Below, piece by piece: positions 1 through 12,127 of a stretch of 64,000 bases of DNA; within the stretch, counting starts at the first letter, position 1, and every line of letters starts with the position of its first letter. The DNA is from Symbiodinium natans. Lineage: Eukaryota > Sar > Dinophyceae > Suessiales > Symbiodiniaceae. The notes below the pieces were generated by a model that made no database searches, had not been told where the DNA came from, and saw nothing but the letters and a program-made list of their open reading frames with translations. A program made the position numbers and the translations under genes. The stretch lies in assembly GCA_905221605.1 (NCBI GenBank), contig CAJNDS010000185.1, positions 38,501 to 102,500 of the forward strand, given 5' to 3'.

Positions 1-2970
1 ACCCTAAACCCTAAACCCAAACTCAGGGCCCATGAAACTACCCCTAGATTTTCGACGGGACAACTTAGAGGGCGCTATTGCAAGCCGCGGTCGTTTTGTG
101 GGAAGAAGAGTTTGTGGTTTAGGGTTTACGGCTGAGGCTAAGGGTTTAGGGTTTAGGAGCCCAACCACGAGGACCGAAACCCTGCAACCCTAACCCAAGT
201 CCGATTAGAACGCACAACCCTGCATAAACCCCACAGTGACCAGAAACCCGAAACCCTCGAGTTTAGGGTTTAGGGTTTGGGGGTTAGGGTTCAGGGTTGC
301 GGGCCTACAGCTCAAGACGATTCTTCCGAGTCTCTGTGTCTGTGACGATCAGGGACCCGTCGGGGGCCCAAGCGACACCCATCGGCGCCGAGAGCGGCTC
401 GGCACCACCGACCAGCACCTCCAGAAAGATCAGGGATTTTGAGAAGTTAAGCGTACCTTATTATTATTGTTCTTATTATTGTTATTAGATCACTATAAAA
501 ATTGTTATTATTATTATTATCCTTAAGGGTGTAGGGTTGCGGGTTTAGGGTTTAGGGTTTTCTGAAATGAAGGGTACCTTGTGAACCCTACTATGTGGGG
601 ATCTTTTTTGGGTCCCTGATTTTCGCAAAACTCCCATCTTGGGCTTTCCGAAAGCAGGCGAACCCTTCCTGGAATTTTGGGGTATGGTATGGGTAAGACT
701 AGCGACTAGTGTAGGGATATGCTCATGTGTTTCAGTCGGCTTCACGAGACTTAGTCTTTCGTAGAGGTTGAGGTGTAGTGTTTTCGGGCTTTAGGGTTTG
801 CAATCATCATCCATCATTCTCCGTGATGTAGAAGGTGCGGCGGCAGGGGGGAGGGTGAATATTGCAAAGGCTGCTCTGTGTGTAGGGGATTTAGGTTTTG
901 GATGTCTTGAGTTTCAGGGAGTCGGTCTGGCTCAGGCGGTTCTGTGGGAAAGGCGTGAGCAGAAGCGTCAAGAACAAGGCTGTAGCAAGGGAAAAAGAGA
1001 CACCAACTCTTGAAGTCCTAAGCCCTAACATGATCACGCTCGAAAGCCCCAAACCCCTGCAGCCTAAATCCCAAACCCTAAGCTGACACGCCCAACATTC
1101 ACCGACCTCGCCAGCATATGCCGAGTCGGCCGTAGGCACTAGCAGGCATGCCGACACGAGGTAGCCTAGGCTGGGGGTCTTTAGGGTTTAGGGTTTCGAG
1201 TATAGGGTTTCGGGTTTAGGGTGGCTAGGCTGGGGGTCTTGACTATTTTCCGGGCTTAAGGGTGCAAATGGGATTGAGGCCTCGAGGGGCTTGAGTACTT
1301 TCCCCGAGGCGTGCTTTCACCCTTTGTTAATTGCTTTCTAAAATGATCCCCATTGAATAGACTGAAGCGAAAGCAACAGCAACAAGAAACAGATCCACGG
1401 CACCACCCCGTAAACCCTACACTAAACCCCAGACCCTGAAACCACAAACGCTGAAGCCTGCATCCCAGAGCGGAAGGAACCCAAAAAACAAAAGAAAAAA
1501 CCCAAAGCCCTACAGCCCGAACCCTGAAATCCCAAACCCTAACCTCATAAACCCCAAACCTAAAACCCTAAACCCTTGGTTCACACCCTTAGCCCTGCTT
1601 AGTGGTGGTCGACCCAAAGAACAGACATCATCGTCAAATGTCGGATGATGTTTCGGTTTCTTGGGGCTTTTTGGGATGTAGGGTTCTGACGCTCACAGAG
1701 GATTTGGGATTCTTTAGGTTTTTAGGTGTCTTGGGCATTGTTCAGGTTTTGGCTCTGGGCCTTTATGGGGTCATAGAGGCAGTCAGAGGTTGAGGAGGGC
1801 TGCGTCGCAGGGTTTAGGGCTTAGGGCTTAGGGTTGAGGGTTTGGGGTTTAGAGTTTCACTTCTAAGGGGGACTACATGGGCCCTCATGGGCCTAATCAA
1901 CGACAGCCCTAGCCCTGGACCAAACCTTAAACCCTAAACCATCCCGAAACCCTAAACCCGAAACCCTAAGCCCCAAATCCTAAACCCTAAACCCTAAACC
2001 CTAAAACCTAAGCCAGCGTGCAGCAAAAGCGCAAAGGAGGCATCTGTGGAGCATTACGCAGGAAACCAGCAGCGGAGGGGAGAGAACCTCAGCGTGCATG
2101 GTCCCACCCCCTTCAGGGGTTTTGGGTTCAGGGTTTAGGGTTTAGGATTTAGGGTTTAGGGTTTGGGGTACCCCCTTATGACCTTCTGAGTAGGGTCATA
2201 AGTACCCGAACTTCCGTTGCCACCTTCCAATCCCGCTTGTAAGTATCCATGAACCTCCAAGTAAGTCCTACAACCCGAGCCCAAAACCCTAAACCCTAAA
2301 CCCTAAACCCTAAACCCTAGGGTTTTGGGAGTTGGTGCCTAAGCTGCCTTCGCCCCCCGCGCTGTTGAAGGGTTTCAGGACTTAGGCTAGACCCAGAGGG
2401 CCCAACACCCCGTAATTCAGGAGTGCACCTTAAATCATATTAAGGATCCCTTAATTATTTAAAGTATGTTGTACCCTAAACCCTAAACCCTTAACCCTAA
2501 ACCCTAAACTGTAAACCCTTTATTTTTTTTTTTTTTTGGGGGGGGGGGGGGGGTGGTATTGGGCTCTTTGGGGATGGTTGCAGCAGCTTCGATGGATGTA
2601 GGGCTTCTGGTAAGTCTTATAGCACAGATCACGCTACAACACCCCTGGGTGCTTACTTCCGATTGTTTAGGCTTTTAGGGTTTAGGGTTTAGGGTTTAGG
2701 GTTTAGGGTTTAGGGTTTAGGGTTTAGGGTTTAGGGTTTAGGGATGCTGTCATCTACAGTGTGGTGTGGGTGCGGAGGTTGGGATGAGTACTCTAGACCC
2801 TACCCATACTTATGAACGACCCTTAGCCATGAACTACGTAGTGTACATCTTCAAGCGCTATTGTGCTGAGGCTGCTAAGCCCTGAACGAAAAGTTGAACC
2901 CTAATCAAACCCCCAAGACCGAAACCCAAAACCCTAAAAGCCCTGAGCCACAGTGTCTTACGTTCCTCAC
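1..2970. repeat. Array-rich DNA, no gene seen
   Basis: Short C-type and G-type arrays (1955-2010, 2280-2320, 2475-2520, 2672-2746), an ATT microsatellite at 455-520, a T15-G15 run at about 2522-2553, and a weak family J end near 600. The CCCTAAA at base 1 is only two units, so nothing shows that the window starts at a chromosome end. Confidence 0.7.
2168..2265. mobile_element. Family A TIR element, left tip lost next to an array
   Basis: The right end reads, inverted, ACTTGGAGGTTCATGGATAC. The left side keeps only the subterminal GAGTAGGGTCATAAGTACCC after a TTTAGGG array. Confidence 0.55.
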
Positions 2971-2980
2971 CCGGAAGTCA

Positions 2981-3076
2981 ACTAGTTGCTTCAGAACCGC
3001 ACAAAAATCCCGACATTATATTGCCCTTACAAGGAAAAGGATGATTATTTTTTGGGGCGGGTTCTTCAACATAGTA
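2981..3076. mobile_element. Family C TIR element
   Basis: CAACTAGTTGCTTCAGAACC and, inverted, CTACTATGTTGAAGAACCCG; interior CCTTACAAGGAAAAGGATGA resembles the 9.3 and 31.1 kb copies. Confidence 0.6.
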
Positions 3077-3773
3077 GCAATGAAACCCCGATTAAAACCT
3101 AAACCCTAAGCCCCAAAAGCCCACAGTGTCTTACCTTCCCCACCCAAAACTCCATAATTTGCTTAGCCCTAAACCCCAATAAACTGCCCCAAAACCCTAA
3201 ACCCTAAACCCTAAACCCTAAACCCGAAATTCAAGGCTGCGGCTTTGCTCTGCCGTCGTTGTCGCGCCACGAGGACGCGGGAGCTTGCCGGGCTTGGGCT
3301 TTCGGGCTGAGGCTTTAGTTTAGGGTTTAGGGTTTAGGGTTTGGGGTTTAGGGTTTAGGGTTTAGGCTTTAGGGTTTAGGGTTTAAGGTTTAGGGTTTAG
3401 GGTTTAGGGTCTAGGGCCCGCAATGGGGTTTAGGGCGACTTTCTGACAGGACTTTGGCTCTTTCTAGGTTTGTTTAGGGTTTAGGGCGTGGATTTAGGGC
3501 TAAGGGCCCTGCATCTGTCTGACAATGACTTCCGCCCCGAAGTGAGCCATGTTTCTTGGATCGCGCGGCGCGGGCAGTGACTGTCAGCGCCTTCAACATA
3601 GCCTCAACCAAGAGACCCTGAACCCGAAACCCCAAAACACAGAACCTCACACCCTAACCCCTACAGCCTGAAACTCAAACACACCTACACCCGAAGCTCT
3701 GAACCAGGCCTCAGCATTAAGTGTGAGCACCCTTTATGGCCGAGTTTCAAAAAGGAAAGTTTCGACTTTATGA

Positions 3774-3866
3774 CTCGACCCGGGAGTAACCTAGAAATAA
3801 AAGGGTACCGATTATAAGGGAACCCTAACAAAGAAAAAAAAGTGCCTACTCCCGGTCCTAGATGAT
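3774..3866. mobile_element. Family D TIR element
   Basis: CGACCCGGGAGTAACCTAG and, inverted, CTAGGACCGGGAGTAGGCAC. Confidence 0.65.
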
Positions 3867-4303
3867 ACGACCCTGGTCCGCCGCCCCCCCCCCCCCCCCT
3901 CCCCAGCCCCCCAACCCTGAACCCTTAACCCTAAACCCGAAACCCGTCAGACCAGCAATTCAGCTGGAATATCGATGGAGCAGCTACGAGCTGTCTCGGG
4001 TCGCACCCAAGCCCACATCGAGGGTGTGTGGGTTTAGGGTTTAGGGTTTACGGTTTAGGGTCTAGGGTTCAGGGCTTAGGGTTTAGGGCTTAGGGCTTAC
4101 GGCTTAGGGTTTAGCGCTTGGGCATGGGCTTGGCGCTTAGGGCGGCACAATCATGATCAAGCTCAGAAAGTCTGCAACAAAAACCTTCACTCCAAATGCA
4201 TGTAGGAGCTAAACCCTAAACCCTAAACCCTAAACCCTAAACCCTAAACCCTAAACCCTAAACCCTAAACCCTAAACCCTAAACCCTAAACCCTAAACCC
4301 TCC

Positions 4304-4390
4304 ACCGGCAGGGGGGCTTAGCTCAAGGCCCAGCGAGCATGCTGGCGGCAAGGCGCATGGCCTCCTCGTCGCCTGGCGCAGCATCTGATA
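4304..4390 (-). other. Exon-like island between C-type and G-type arrays
   Basis: The minus strand reads DEEAMRLAASMLAGP then TGA. Bounded by 14 CCCTAAA units on the left and ten TTTAGGG units on the right. Short open frames are expected by chance in GC-rich DNA, so this rests on protein-like composition only. Confidence 0.25.
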
Positions 4391-4887
4391 AGGGTTTAGG
4401 GTTTAGGGTTTAGGGTTTAGGGTTTAGGGTTTAGGGTTTAGGGTTTAGGGTTTAGGGTTTAGGGTGTATTTAGGGGGTTTAAGCTTGTAGGGCCCTAGCG
4501 GGTCCAAGGTTGTTTTGAATCAATCAGGTCCCCAAGGCCTACTTGCAGGTTTATGGGTAGTGAAAAGTGGGGCCCTACTTGAAATTATATATACCCATGA
4601 AAGACCGAGTATAGATAGATGGCCGGAGTGCCACTGAAGGTTTGAGGTTAAGGCCGTTTTTCGGGGTTGGGAAAGGAACCTTGACGATTCAAAACACTAC
4701 GCCCTAGACTCTAAAACCCACATCCTAAAACCCAACATTCACAACAAGAACCACCCTACAACCCTGAAACCCTGGAACACAAGATACCCTGAACCAAAAT
4801 TCCCCCAACCCCCCCCCCCCCCCCACCCCCCAAAAAAAAAAGCAACAACCCCCCCGCACTCAAGAACCCCCGCACTTTCAACCCTAA

Positions 4888-5005
4888 GGCTTACTTAGAG
4901 GTTCATGCGTGCTTGATAAGAAGGGCTACAAGTACCCCAAAAAAGGTCATGACCATGGTGCCCGACTTCGAATCCTACGAATAAGTCCCCACGAACCTCC
5001 AAGTG
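4888..5005. mobile_element. Family A TIR element
   Basis: CTTAGAGGTTCATGCGTGCT and, inverted, CACTTGGAGGTTCGTGGGGA. A CCCTAAA array begins 20 bp beyond its right end. Confidence 0.6.
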
Positions 5006-5411
5006 GATGCATGCGATGCCTAGACCCTAAACCCTAAACCCTAAAACCTAAACCCTAAACCCTAAACCCTAAACCCTTAACCCTAGACCCTAAGCCTTGA
5101 GAACCCTACTCTCCCAAGCCCAAAAGCTCCGCGAAGGCGTGGGCCAGATCCAGGGGCTAAGGATTCAGGGTTTAGGGATTAGGCTTTAGGAAAACCCAAC
5201 ACCCCAAACCCTGAGACCCTAAACCCTAAACCCTGACCCCTGAAGCCCTACATTCCTAAACCCCTAAACCCCTAAACCCTAAACCCTAAACCTTTAAACT
5301 TTAAACCTTTAAACCTTTAAACCCTAAAACCTAAACCCTACTAAAACCTAAACCCTAAACCCTAAACCCTAAACCCTAAACCCTAAACCCTAAACCCTAA
5401 ACCCTAAACCC

Positions 5412-5518
5412 CAAACACGACACCCTCGCCCCTGCGCCTTGTGGTTTGGCAACGGCGGCCATGGCGTCGACGGCCGCAGCGCGGGCCTCGAGCAGAGCAT
5501 GCTCTGTTTTGGGACTGA
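5412..5518 (-). other. Exon-like island between C-type and G-type arrays
   Basis: The minus strand, after CCCAAAACAG, reads HALLEARAAAVDAMAAVAK, alanine-rich and helix-like. Confidence 0.3.
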
Positions 5519-6012
5519 GAGTTTAGGGTTTAGGGTTTAGGGTTTAGGTTTAAGGGTTTAGGGCTTAGGGTTTAAGGGTTTAGGGCTTAGGGTTTGTAAG
5601 GTTTGTAAGGATTATTCGGGTAACTTGGGGTTTAGGGTGTGCGTTTAAGGGCTTAGGGTTTGGGGTTTAGGGTTTAGGGTGCAGTGTAGTGTGGCAGCAG
5701 GGCTTCCGGGTTTGTGCGGGTTGGGGGCTTAGGGCTGTGGGGGCTTCGGGGGTGTTCGGGGTGCATGGTTTTTCTGGGTCAAGGGTCGAGTTTGGCCTCA
5801 GACTTTGCTTGAAAGTTCAACTGTGACCTGGAATCCGAAATCCCTAATCTACACCTAAACCCTAAAACCCTAAACCCTAAACCCTAAACCCTAAACCCAT
5901 CAAAGCTACAGGTCCACGTGACGTCTCTGGGGCTCGGGTACATTTAAGGCGGTTTTTAAGCATTTGAAGCCCTAACACCCAGAGATTACTAACCGAATCC
6001 CACCCTGGCGTC

Positions 6013-6122
6013 TCAAGGTCTCTGCCCTCCAGTCGAGCTCTTCCAGGCCATCAGTGCAAAGCTGCAGAGCCTGCTCGCAGTGGTTGTTTTCCCAGGTTTA
6101 GTTTGGAGGGCAGAGACCTTGA
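6013..6122. repeat. Perfect 19 bp inverted repeat around an exon-like loop
   Basis: TCAAGGTCTCTGCCCTCCA at 6013-6031 and its exact complement at 6104-6122, with a 72 bp loop. The plus-strand loop can read VELFQAISAKLQSLLAVVV. It could be a small TIR element or an inverted duplication at an exon edge. Confidence 0.6.
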
Positions 6123-6421
6123 GGGTTTAGGGTTTAGGGTTTCGGGTTCGGGTTCGGGTTTCGGGTTTCGGGTTTCGGGTTTAGGGTTTAGGGTTAACCC
6201 GGCCGAGCTCTCGTTCAAAGCTATGAGGCTTGACCGAACAAAGGGGCCGGCATCTTTCACAAAAACCCCAGTCGAGCTTCAGTTCCATGTTCACGCTAAA
6301 CCCTAATTACTAAACCCTAAACCCTAAACCCGAAACCCTAAACCCTAAACCCTAAATCCTGCGAAAGCAAAAAATGATACCCACCCTGCGGTTCAGGGTT
6401 CAGGGCTTAGGGGCTTTTCAG

Positions 6422-6502
6422 CTGGACGAGGCGATAGAGCTGCTGACTTTTCATTTGCTCAACAGAAGAGCTTCGCATGAAAGCCCTCCTATCGAGCCCT
6501 GA
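6422..6502 (+). other. Exon-like island, possible last exon
   Basis: After GGCTTTTCAG the plus strand reads LDEAIELLTFHLLNRRASHE to a TGA 27 codons on. Acceptor-like AG, amphipathic pattern and stop make it one of the better islands. Upstream plus-strand islands at 6032-6135 and 6192-6305 (NPAELSFKAMRLDRTKGPAS) could be earlier exons separated by TTTAGGG/CCCTAAA arrays. No homologue recognised. Confidence 0.35.
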
Positions 6503-9240
6503 GGTTCTGAAGGGCGGTTTGGAGTTTAACTTAGGCGGGAGGGTTTAGAGCCCTTGAAGACGGCCAAAAGGCTTTGGAGTTTAGGGTTTTCCCCAGCCCC
6601 TAAACCCTAAACCCTAAACCCGAAACCCAGAGTCTTTCATATTGCCACTCACTCCAGCCATCGAGCCTTTGACTTGTCGCCCGGGGCGAGGTCCACAACA
6701 GCGGCAACTGCCTCGCGACGAACCTGCCACGGTCATGGGGGACGGGGAGGGCGGGTGGGGTAGTGAGGAAGGGTGGAACCCTAAACCCTACACCCTAAAC
6801 CCTAATTTAACCCTAAACCCTACCCTAAACCGTGCATTTCAGGGATGTTGCCGGCCTCGTTGTCCGTGTCGCGCAGCCGCGCTGCCACACCCTGCAGCGG
6901 CAAGCGGGACAGGCTTCTGTTTCTAGGGTTTAGGGTTTAGGGCTTAGGGTTTAGGGCAGCCCTAAACCGTTCTGTTCAGGGCAACTTTAGGAAGAGAGTT
7001 AAGGACAAGCCTTATAGAAGGAGGTTGAGGGTTTAGGGTTCTAGGGTTCTAGGGTTACCCACCAGAACCATTTCTGACCCCTCTGCATGAAGAACAGGGT
7101 TCCTACAGAGGGAAATAGTGCGAACCCCAAACCCTAAACCCGAAACCCTAATCCTTAGAAAGCCCAAGGACATAGTTCCTTAGAAGGTAGTGGATCCCAG
7201 TACATGTTCCCTATAAGACCCCAAAACCCTGAGACGTTGAACCCTAAACACTAAAACCCTGTTTAGGGTTTAGGGTTTAGAGTTTAGGGTTTCGGGTTTA
7301 GGTTTACGGTTTAGGGCTTAGGGACCTAAACCCTCTTGATTGTCGTCCAACCGAGTGCCTGGAGAGCGCCGGAGTCCCCCCACGGAGCCACCCGCCTGAC
7401 TCGTGGGGGTGAGGGCGAGGAGTCTTGGCCCGTTAATGGGACTTGGTGTTCACTAAACCGCTTCCGTCCTAGGGTGTCTAGGATTCAGGGCTTAGGGTTG
7501 CGGGTTTAGGGTTTAGGGTTTAGGGTGTAGGGTTTAGGGTTTAGGGTTTAGGGTTTAGGGTTTAGGGTTTAGGGTTTAGGGTTGCGGGTTTAGGGTTGCG
7601 GGTTTAGGGTTTAGGGTCTAGGGTTTACAGGGCCAAGATCCCTAATGAGAAGCTGAGGCACAACACACAAGCTTAAACAAGACAGACGCCCCTGGCGCAT
7701 ACTATTCTCGCATCTCCAGGTGTCGCGAAGCGCATCCCAAATGTTGGGGATTCGGGTTTAGGGTTTAGGGTTTAGGGTTTAGGGTTTTGGGTTTAGGGTT
7801 TAGGGTTTTGGGGATTAGGTGGTTAAGGTTGGGCCAAGGAATCATCGATCTATACCCTCAAATCGGGCGAACAAAATGAGACTCTAACCATGGTAATGAC
7901 CGCACATGCTTCGGGTTGTTACATGGCCCCTTAGTATAGGCCCTTATAAAGAGGGACCCATTATGTACACTATACAATTTAAGGGCCCATGCATCATCAC
8001 AAAAGTATTAAAGTATAGTACCCCAAAACCCTAAACCCTAAACCCTAAAGCCTAAACCCTAAGTTTAGTACTCCAAAACCCAGGGTTCAGGGTTTGAAGG
8101 CCTAGCCGAAGTGGGGAAGCTCGTCCTGGGAGGTTTGAGGCTGCCTTGCCCCCCGCTACCCACGAACTTCGGCGTCATACTGTACTGTTTCTCCATATTA
8201 AGAATATTGGGGTTTAGGGTCTAGGGTTTAGGGTTTAGGGTTTATTAATGCTTCATTATTTTCCATATTTTTTAACTATATTTGTATCATTATCCGTTTC
8301 TTTTGTTTCATTATCTAAGGGTCCTGAGATACTAATCTAGGGGCCTGAGTACTTAGCATACGGTTGGGGTGATTATGGCATAATTGCACAAAGGGACCAT
8401 AAGGGAATATGATTAGTACGTATTCCGACCCGTACATTACTCTGAAAGGAGCTACGTGAAACCTACGTGAACTCTAAACAGTAAACCCTAAAACCTAAAC
8501 CCTAAGCACTAAACCCTAAACCCTAAACCCTAAACCCTACACCACGTAGCCGCGCAGCCGCGCGGCCTGAGCGCGCCAACGGCGTCGGCCCTAGGCAGCC
8601 CTCTCAGCGAGAGGCCTGAGACAGCTCACTCTAACAAACCCTCAAGCGGTTTACTGGGGTTTGTTTAGGGTTTAGGGTTTAGGGTTTAGGGTTTAGGGTT
8701 TAGGGTTTCGGGTTTCGGGCTTCGGGTTTAGGGTCTCGTGTCTCGGGTTTCGGGTTTGGGGTTTGGGGTTTAGGGCTTCGGGCCCCTCAAGCCCTGTAGG
8801 CCCTTCAGCCCCAAATGGGCGGGGGCCCCCTAAACCCTAAACCCTAAACCCTAAACCCTAAACCCTAAACCCCCTAAACCCTAAACCCTAAACTGCTGAA
8901 CCCGAGCGCGCGGCTTCCCATCTTGGGGACTCTCTCACACACAAAAACCCTGGGCATGGTTTAGGGTTTAGGGTTTAGGGTTTAGGGTTTAGGGTTTAGG
9001 GTTTAGGGTTTAGGGTTTAGGGCCATTGATTTCCCTAACATGCTTGGGGTTGAGGTTCAGGGGCCCCCCAAATAGCCACAAATGCAGGCTGTGATTGGGG
9101 CTTGGGATGGTTTAGGACTTCAGGGTTTAGGGTTTAGGGTTTAGGGTTTAAGCTTTAGGGTTTAGGGTTTAGGGTTTAAGGTTTAGGGTTTAGGGTTTAG
9201 GGCTAAGGTTTGCAGGGTTTAGGATCCCAAGAACCTGCTG
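6503..9240. repeat. Array-rich DNA with small islands, no firm gene
   Basis: C/G-type arrays at 6600-6620, 7500-7620, 8200-8250, 8510-8545, 8665-8710, 8829-8893 and 8959-9200. A GTGCATTTCAG followed by GGATGTTGCC at about 6833-6853 looks like a splice acceptor, but the exon is unclear. Confidence 0.6.
7915..8000. mobile_element. Family H element, partial; another at 50447-50525
   Basis: TTACATGGCCCCTTAGTATA with GGCCCTTATAAAGAGGGACC here; TTACATGGTCCCTTAGTATG with GGGCCCTTAAAAGGGGCCC at 50447. Right ends unclear in both. Confidence 0.5.
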
Positions 9241-9269
9241 TTTGGAGCTTTGGGGTATAGAGCGCTGGG

Positions 9270-9453
9270 GCTACGAGTTGCTCTCAAGAACCCCCCAAAA
9301 AGCAAAAAGACTCTTCCTTGTAAGGGTAACAATAGGGATTGTTATCTTCTGGCTTTTTAGGGTTCTTGAGCGAATAGTAGGGAGATTAGAGGGCTGCTTT
9401 TTTTTTGCCGGGGGGGGGGGGGGGGGGGGGGGGGGGTTCTCAAGCAAATAGTA
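9270..9453. mobile_element. Family C TIR element, tandem or compound, long poly-G
   Basis: CTACGAGTTGCTCTCAAGAA and, inverted, CTACTATTCGCTCAAGAACC to 9380; then a second right-hand half with a G run of about 30 ending CAAGCAAATAGTAG. Polyproline and polyglycine frames here come from this G run. Confidence 0.6.
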
Positions 9454-10027
9454 GGTGGGGCTTGAGAGCTTTCGGGGTTTTGCGGGTTTAGACCTACGAT
9501 TGTGTTTTGTTTTTTTTCTTTGTTTTTGTTTTTTTTTGGGGGGGGTTCGCTTCTCTTGCAATTCGAGTTGTCACCTAGGAGGTTGTAGCCCTAAACCCGA
9601 AACCCAAAAACCCTTAAGCCCAAACCGCCCCCACTTCCCCGGAGCTCCAGCCTTCCGTGCATGGCCCTGCCAAGGCCGCGGACGCCGCCAGCATCGTCGC
9701 ACTGCGAAACCCACACCCTAAACCCTAAACCCTGATTCCTGAACCCTAAACCCTAAACCCTAAACAGAGCCGTAAACCCTGTAAACCCCAAGACCCGAAA
9801 CCCTAAACCCTAGGTGCTGGGCACACAAGTTAACCAAAGCCGAGGGTGTTCCGGGTTGGTTAGGAATGCTTGGGTTTCCAGAGACAGCTTTTAGGGACTA
9901 ATATAAGGGTTAAGGAAGAGTATAGGGTATAATTAGGATTTAGGGTTTAGGGTTTTAGGGCTTCGGGTTTAGGGTTTAGGGTTTAGGGTTTAGGGTTTTA
10001 GGGTTTTAGGGCTTACAGTTAAGCACA

Positions 10028-10108
10028 AACTCTCTGCTGGCCACCTTGGAGGAGCGCACGTGCTTGCACTCAGGCGATGTCTTCCACATCTTGGCCACTT
10101 CCTATAAC
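10028..10108 (+). other. Exon-like island between G-type and C-type arrays
   Basis: The plus strand reads NSLLATLEERTCLHSGDVF followed by HILATSYN; bounded by TTTAGGG-like DNA on the left and CCCTAAA-like DNA on the right. Confidence 0.3.
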
Positions 10109-11442
10109 CCTAAACTCTAAACCTTAAACCCTAAACTTTAAACCCTAAACTTGAAACCTTGAACTTTAAACCCTAAACCCTAAACCCTAAACCCTAAACT
10201 TTAAACCCTAAACCGGGTCCGGGTTTCGGGTTGTGGGGCTCTTGGGGGTTTCGAGTTCCCAGTGTGGCGGGCCAGAAGAACCAAAGCAAGATGCACACGT
10301 CCCCTAACAATGCCTCACCCCACTTATCAGCACCCTCTGCCCTCCGTATGTATAAGTGCCCCCGTATGTAGAAGTGCCCTAAACTCTAGACCCGAAACCC
10401 ATGAACCTTCAAGCACCTTCCAAGAAACCGCCTCGGCCGAGGCATTCCATCGGGATCTGGCGGATCCCACTCCTCCTCAGGTTCTGGCCTTCGGGTTTGG
10501 AGCCTGGTTTGTAGGGCTTAATTATAGGGTTCATAGGATTTGCCGGGCTTACATTATTAGTCTTACAGGATTTACAGGGTTTACAGGGCTTATAGGGGTT
10601 TGTGGGATTTACAGGGTTGTAGATCATAGGGGTTTGTTGGTCCCGTAGGGCTTTTCCACATTGGGAATAGCAAGGGTGCCCAGACCCTACACCCTAAACC
10701 GTTAATTAAGGGTTCGCAGAAAGGGTTCAGGGTTTAGGGCTTAGGGTTCAGGATTTAGGGTGTAGGGTGTAAGGTACTACTGGGCACCGATGCTTCACTG
10801 GCCTCTTGACGCTGGGACGTTTAGGGTTTTAGGGTTTAGGGGTTAGGATTTAGGGGTGCCATGCAGCTACCAAAGCCTAAACCCTCAACCGTCTTGGGTA
10901 TGGGACTCAGCGGTTGTGCCAGACCCCAACCCTCCAAGCCTCATGGGTGTCCCTCCTACCCCCCTCTATGCTACCCTCCCTAGGTTCCCCCCCCTGATAA
11001 TAGCCTTAATTCTGCTTAACTATCCCTAAAAAACCTTTTTCATGGGGGGTAGTCTAGCAATAGGGTAGTAGAAAAACCCATGCAAGCCCCAACCTTCTAA
11101 TCTCCAACCTGGCGCAGCTGGAAGGCGCGATGTTGTCCAGCCCCTCCTCCCCTCCCCCACCCCCAAAACCCTAAAAACCCCAACCCTGAACCCTAAACCC
11201 TAAACCCCAACCCCAAACCCTAAACCCCAAACCCTAAACCCTAAACCCCAAACCCTAAACCCTCAACCCCCTCCCCCCAAGACAAGAGAAACGCAAACCG
11301 CTTAGCTCCCCCCTTCCCCTCCCGCGCCCGCCGAAAACAGGGCCCCCGGCGCAGGGATCGGATCATCGGTGCTGCTGCGGCTCATCCTGGTGTGCGAGCC
11401 AACGGCTCTGCGTGGCTTCGGGGGGCAGGGCTGGGTCTGCAT

Positions 11443-11565
11443 AGGGTTTAGGGTTTAGGGTTTAGGGTTTAGGGTTTAGGGTTTAGGGTTTAGGGTTTAG
11501 GGTTTAGGGTTTAGGGTTTAGGGTTTAGGGTTTAGGGTTTAGGGTTTAGGGTTTAGGGTTTAGGG
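11443..11565 (+). repeat. Interstitial TTTAGGG array (about 17 units)
   Basis: Faces a CCCTAAA-rich block at 11160-11275 across a 165 bp GC-rich island that can read IIGAAAAHPGVRANGSAW on the plus strand. Confidence 0.95.
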
Positions 11566-11664
11566 GTCTACATGCAATCCTCCAGCCATACTCAGACACA
11601 AACACCTACAGACTAAAGGCCTCAAGGGGTGCCCCTTCTTGGTATACCGAACTGAAAGGGCTAA

Positions 11665-11740
11665 CCTTAACCTTAGTAGCCCAGTAACCATCTTATAGTG
11701 GGGGTACCCATCTTTTGGCTGCCCTAAACCTTATAAACCC
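11665..11740. mobile_element. Family E left end running into a CCCTAAA array
   Basis: TTAGTAGCCCAGTAACCATC then GTGGGGGTACCC; the right end is replaced by CCCTAAA units. Confidence 0.5.
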
Positions 11741-11936
11741 TAAACCCCTAAACCCTAAACCCTAAACCCTAAACCCCAAACCCTAAACCCTGAACCCTAA
11801 ACCCTACAGGGTACCACTTGGCTATCAGCTAAACCCGGAAGGAGCAAAGATGCGCCTGCGCCCACCCCGGGCGCCGCTTGCACCCTTCCTGCTTGGGAGC
11901 CGAAGAAGGTTTGGGGATTGGGGTTTAGGGCTTGGG

Positions 11937-12127
11937 GCTTAGGGGCTTAGGGGCTTGGGGGCTTAGGGGCTTAGGGGCTTAGGGGCTTAGGGGCTTAGGG
12001 GCTTAGGGGCTTAGGGGCTTAGGGGCTTAGGGGCTTAGGGGCTTAGGGGCTTAGGGGCTTAGGGGCTTAGGGGCTTAGGGGCTTAGGGGCTTAGGGCTTA
12101 GGGGCTTAGGGGCTTAGGGGCTTATAT
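11937..12127 (+). repeat. Variant array (TTAGGGGC)n, about 23 units
   Basis: An 8-mer variant, very homogeneous, unlike the 7-mer around it. A second, less regular block is at 37285-37395. Confidence 0.95.

Noticed and set aside
1-20. Window start as a chromosome end
   Set aside because: Only two CCCTAAA units, less than at dozens of internal sites; polarity fits a left end but nothing else supports it.
236-442. Short frames reading GFRVWGLGFRV or NPKPETRNPKP type peptides, here and throughout
   Set aside because: These are telomere-unit arrays and their variants read in translation; a 7 bp unit keeps all frames open. No coding evidence.
9242-9561. Polyglycine/polyproline frames
   Set aside because: They run through the poly-G tract of a family C element.
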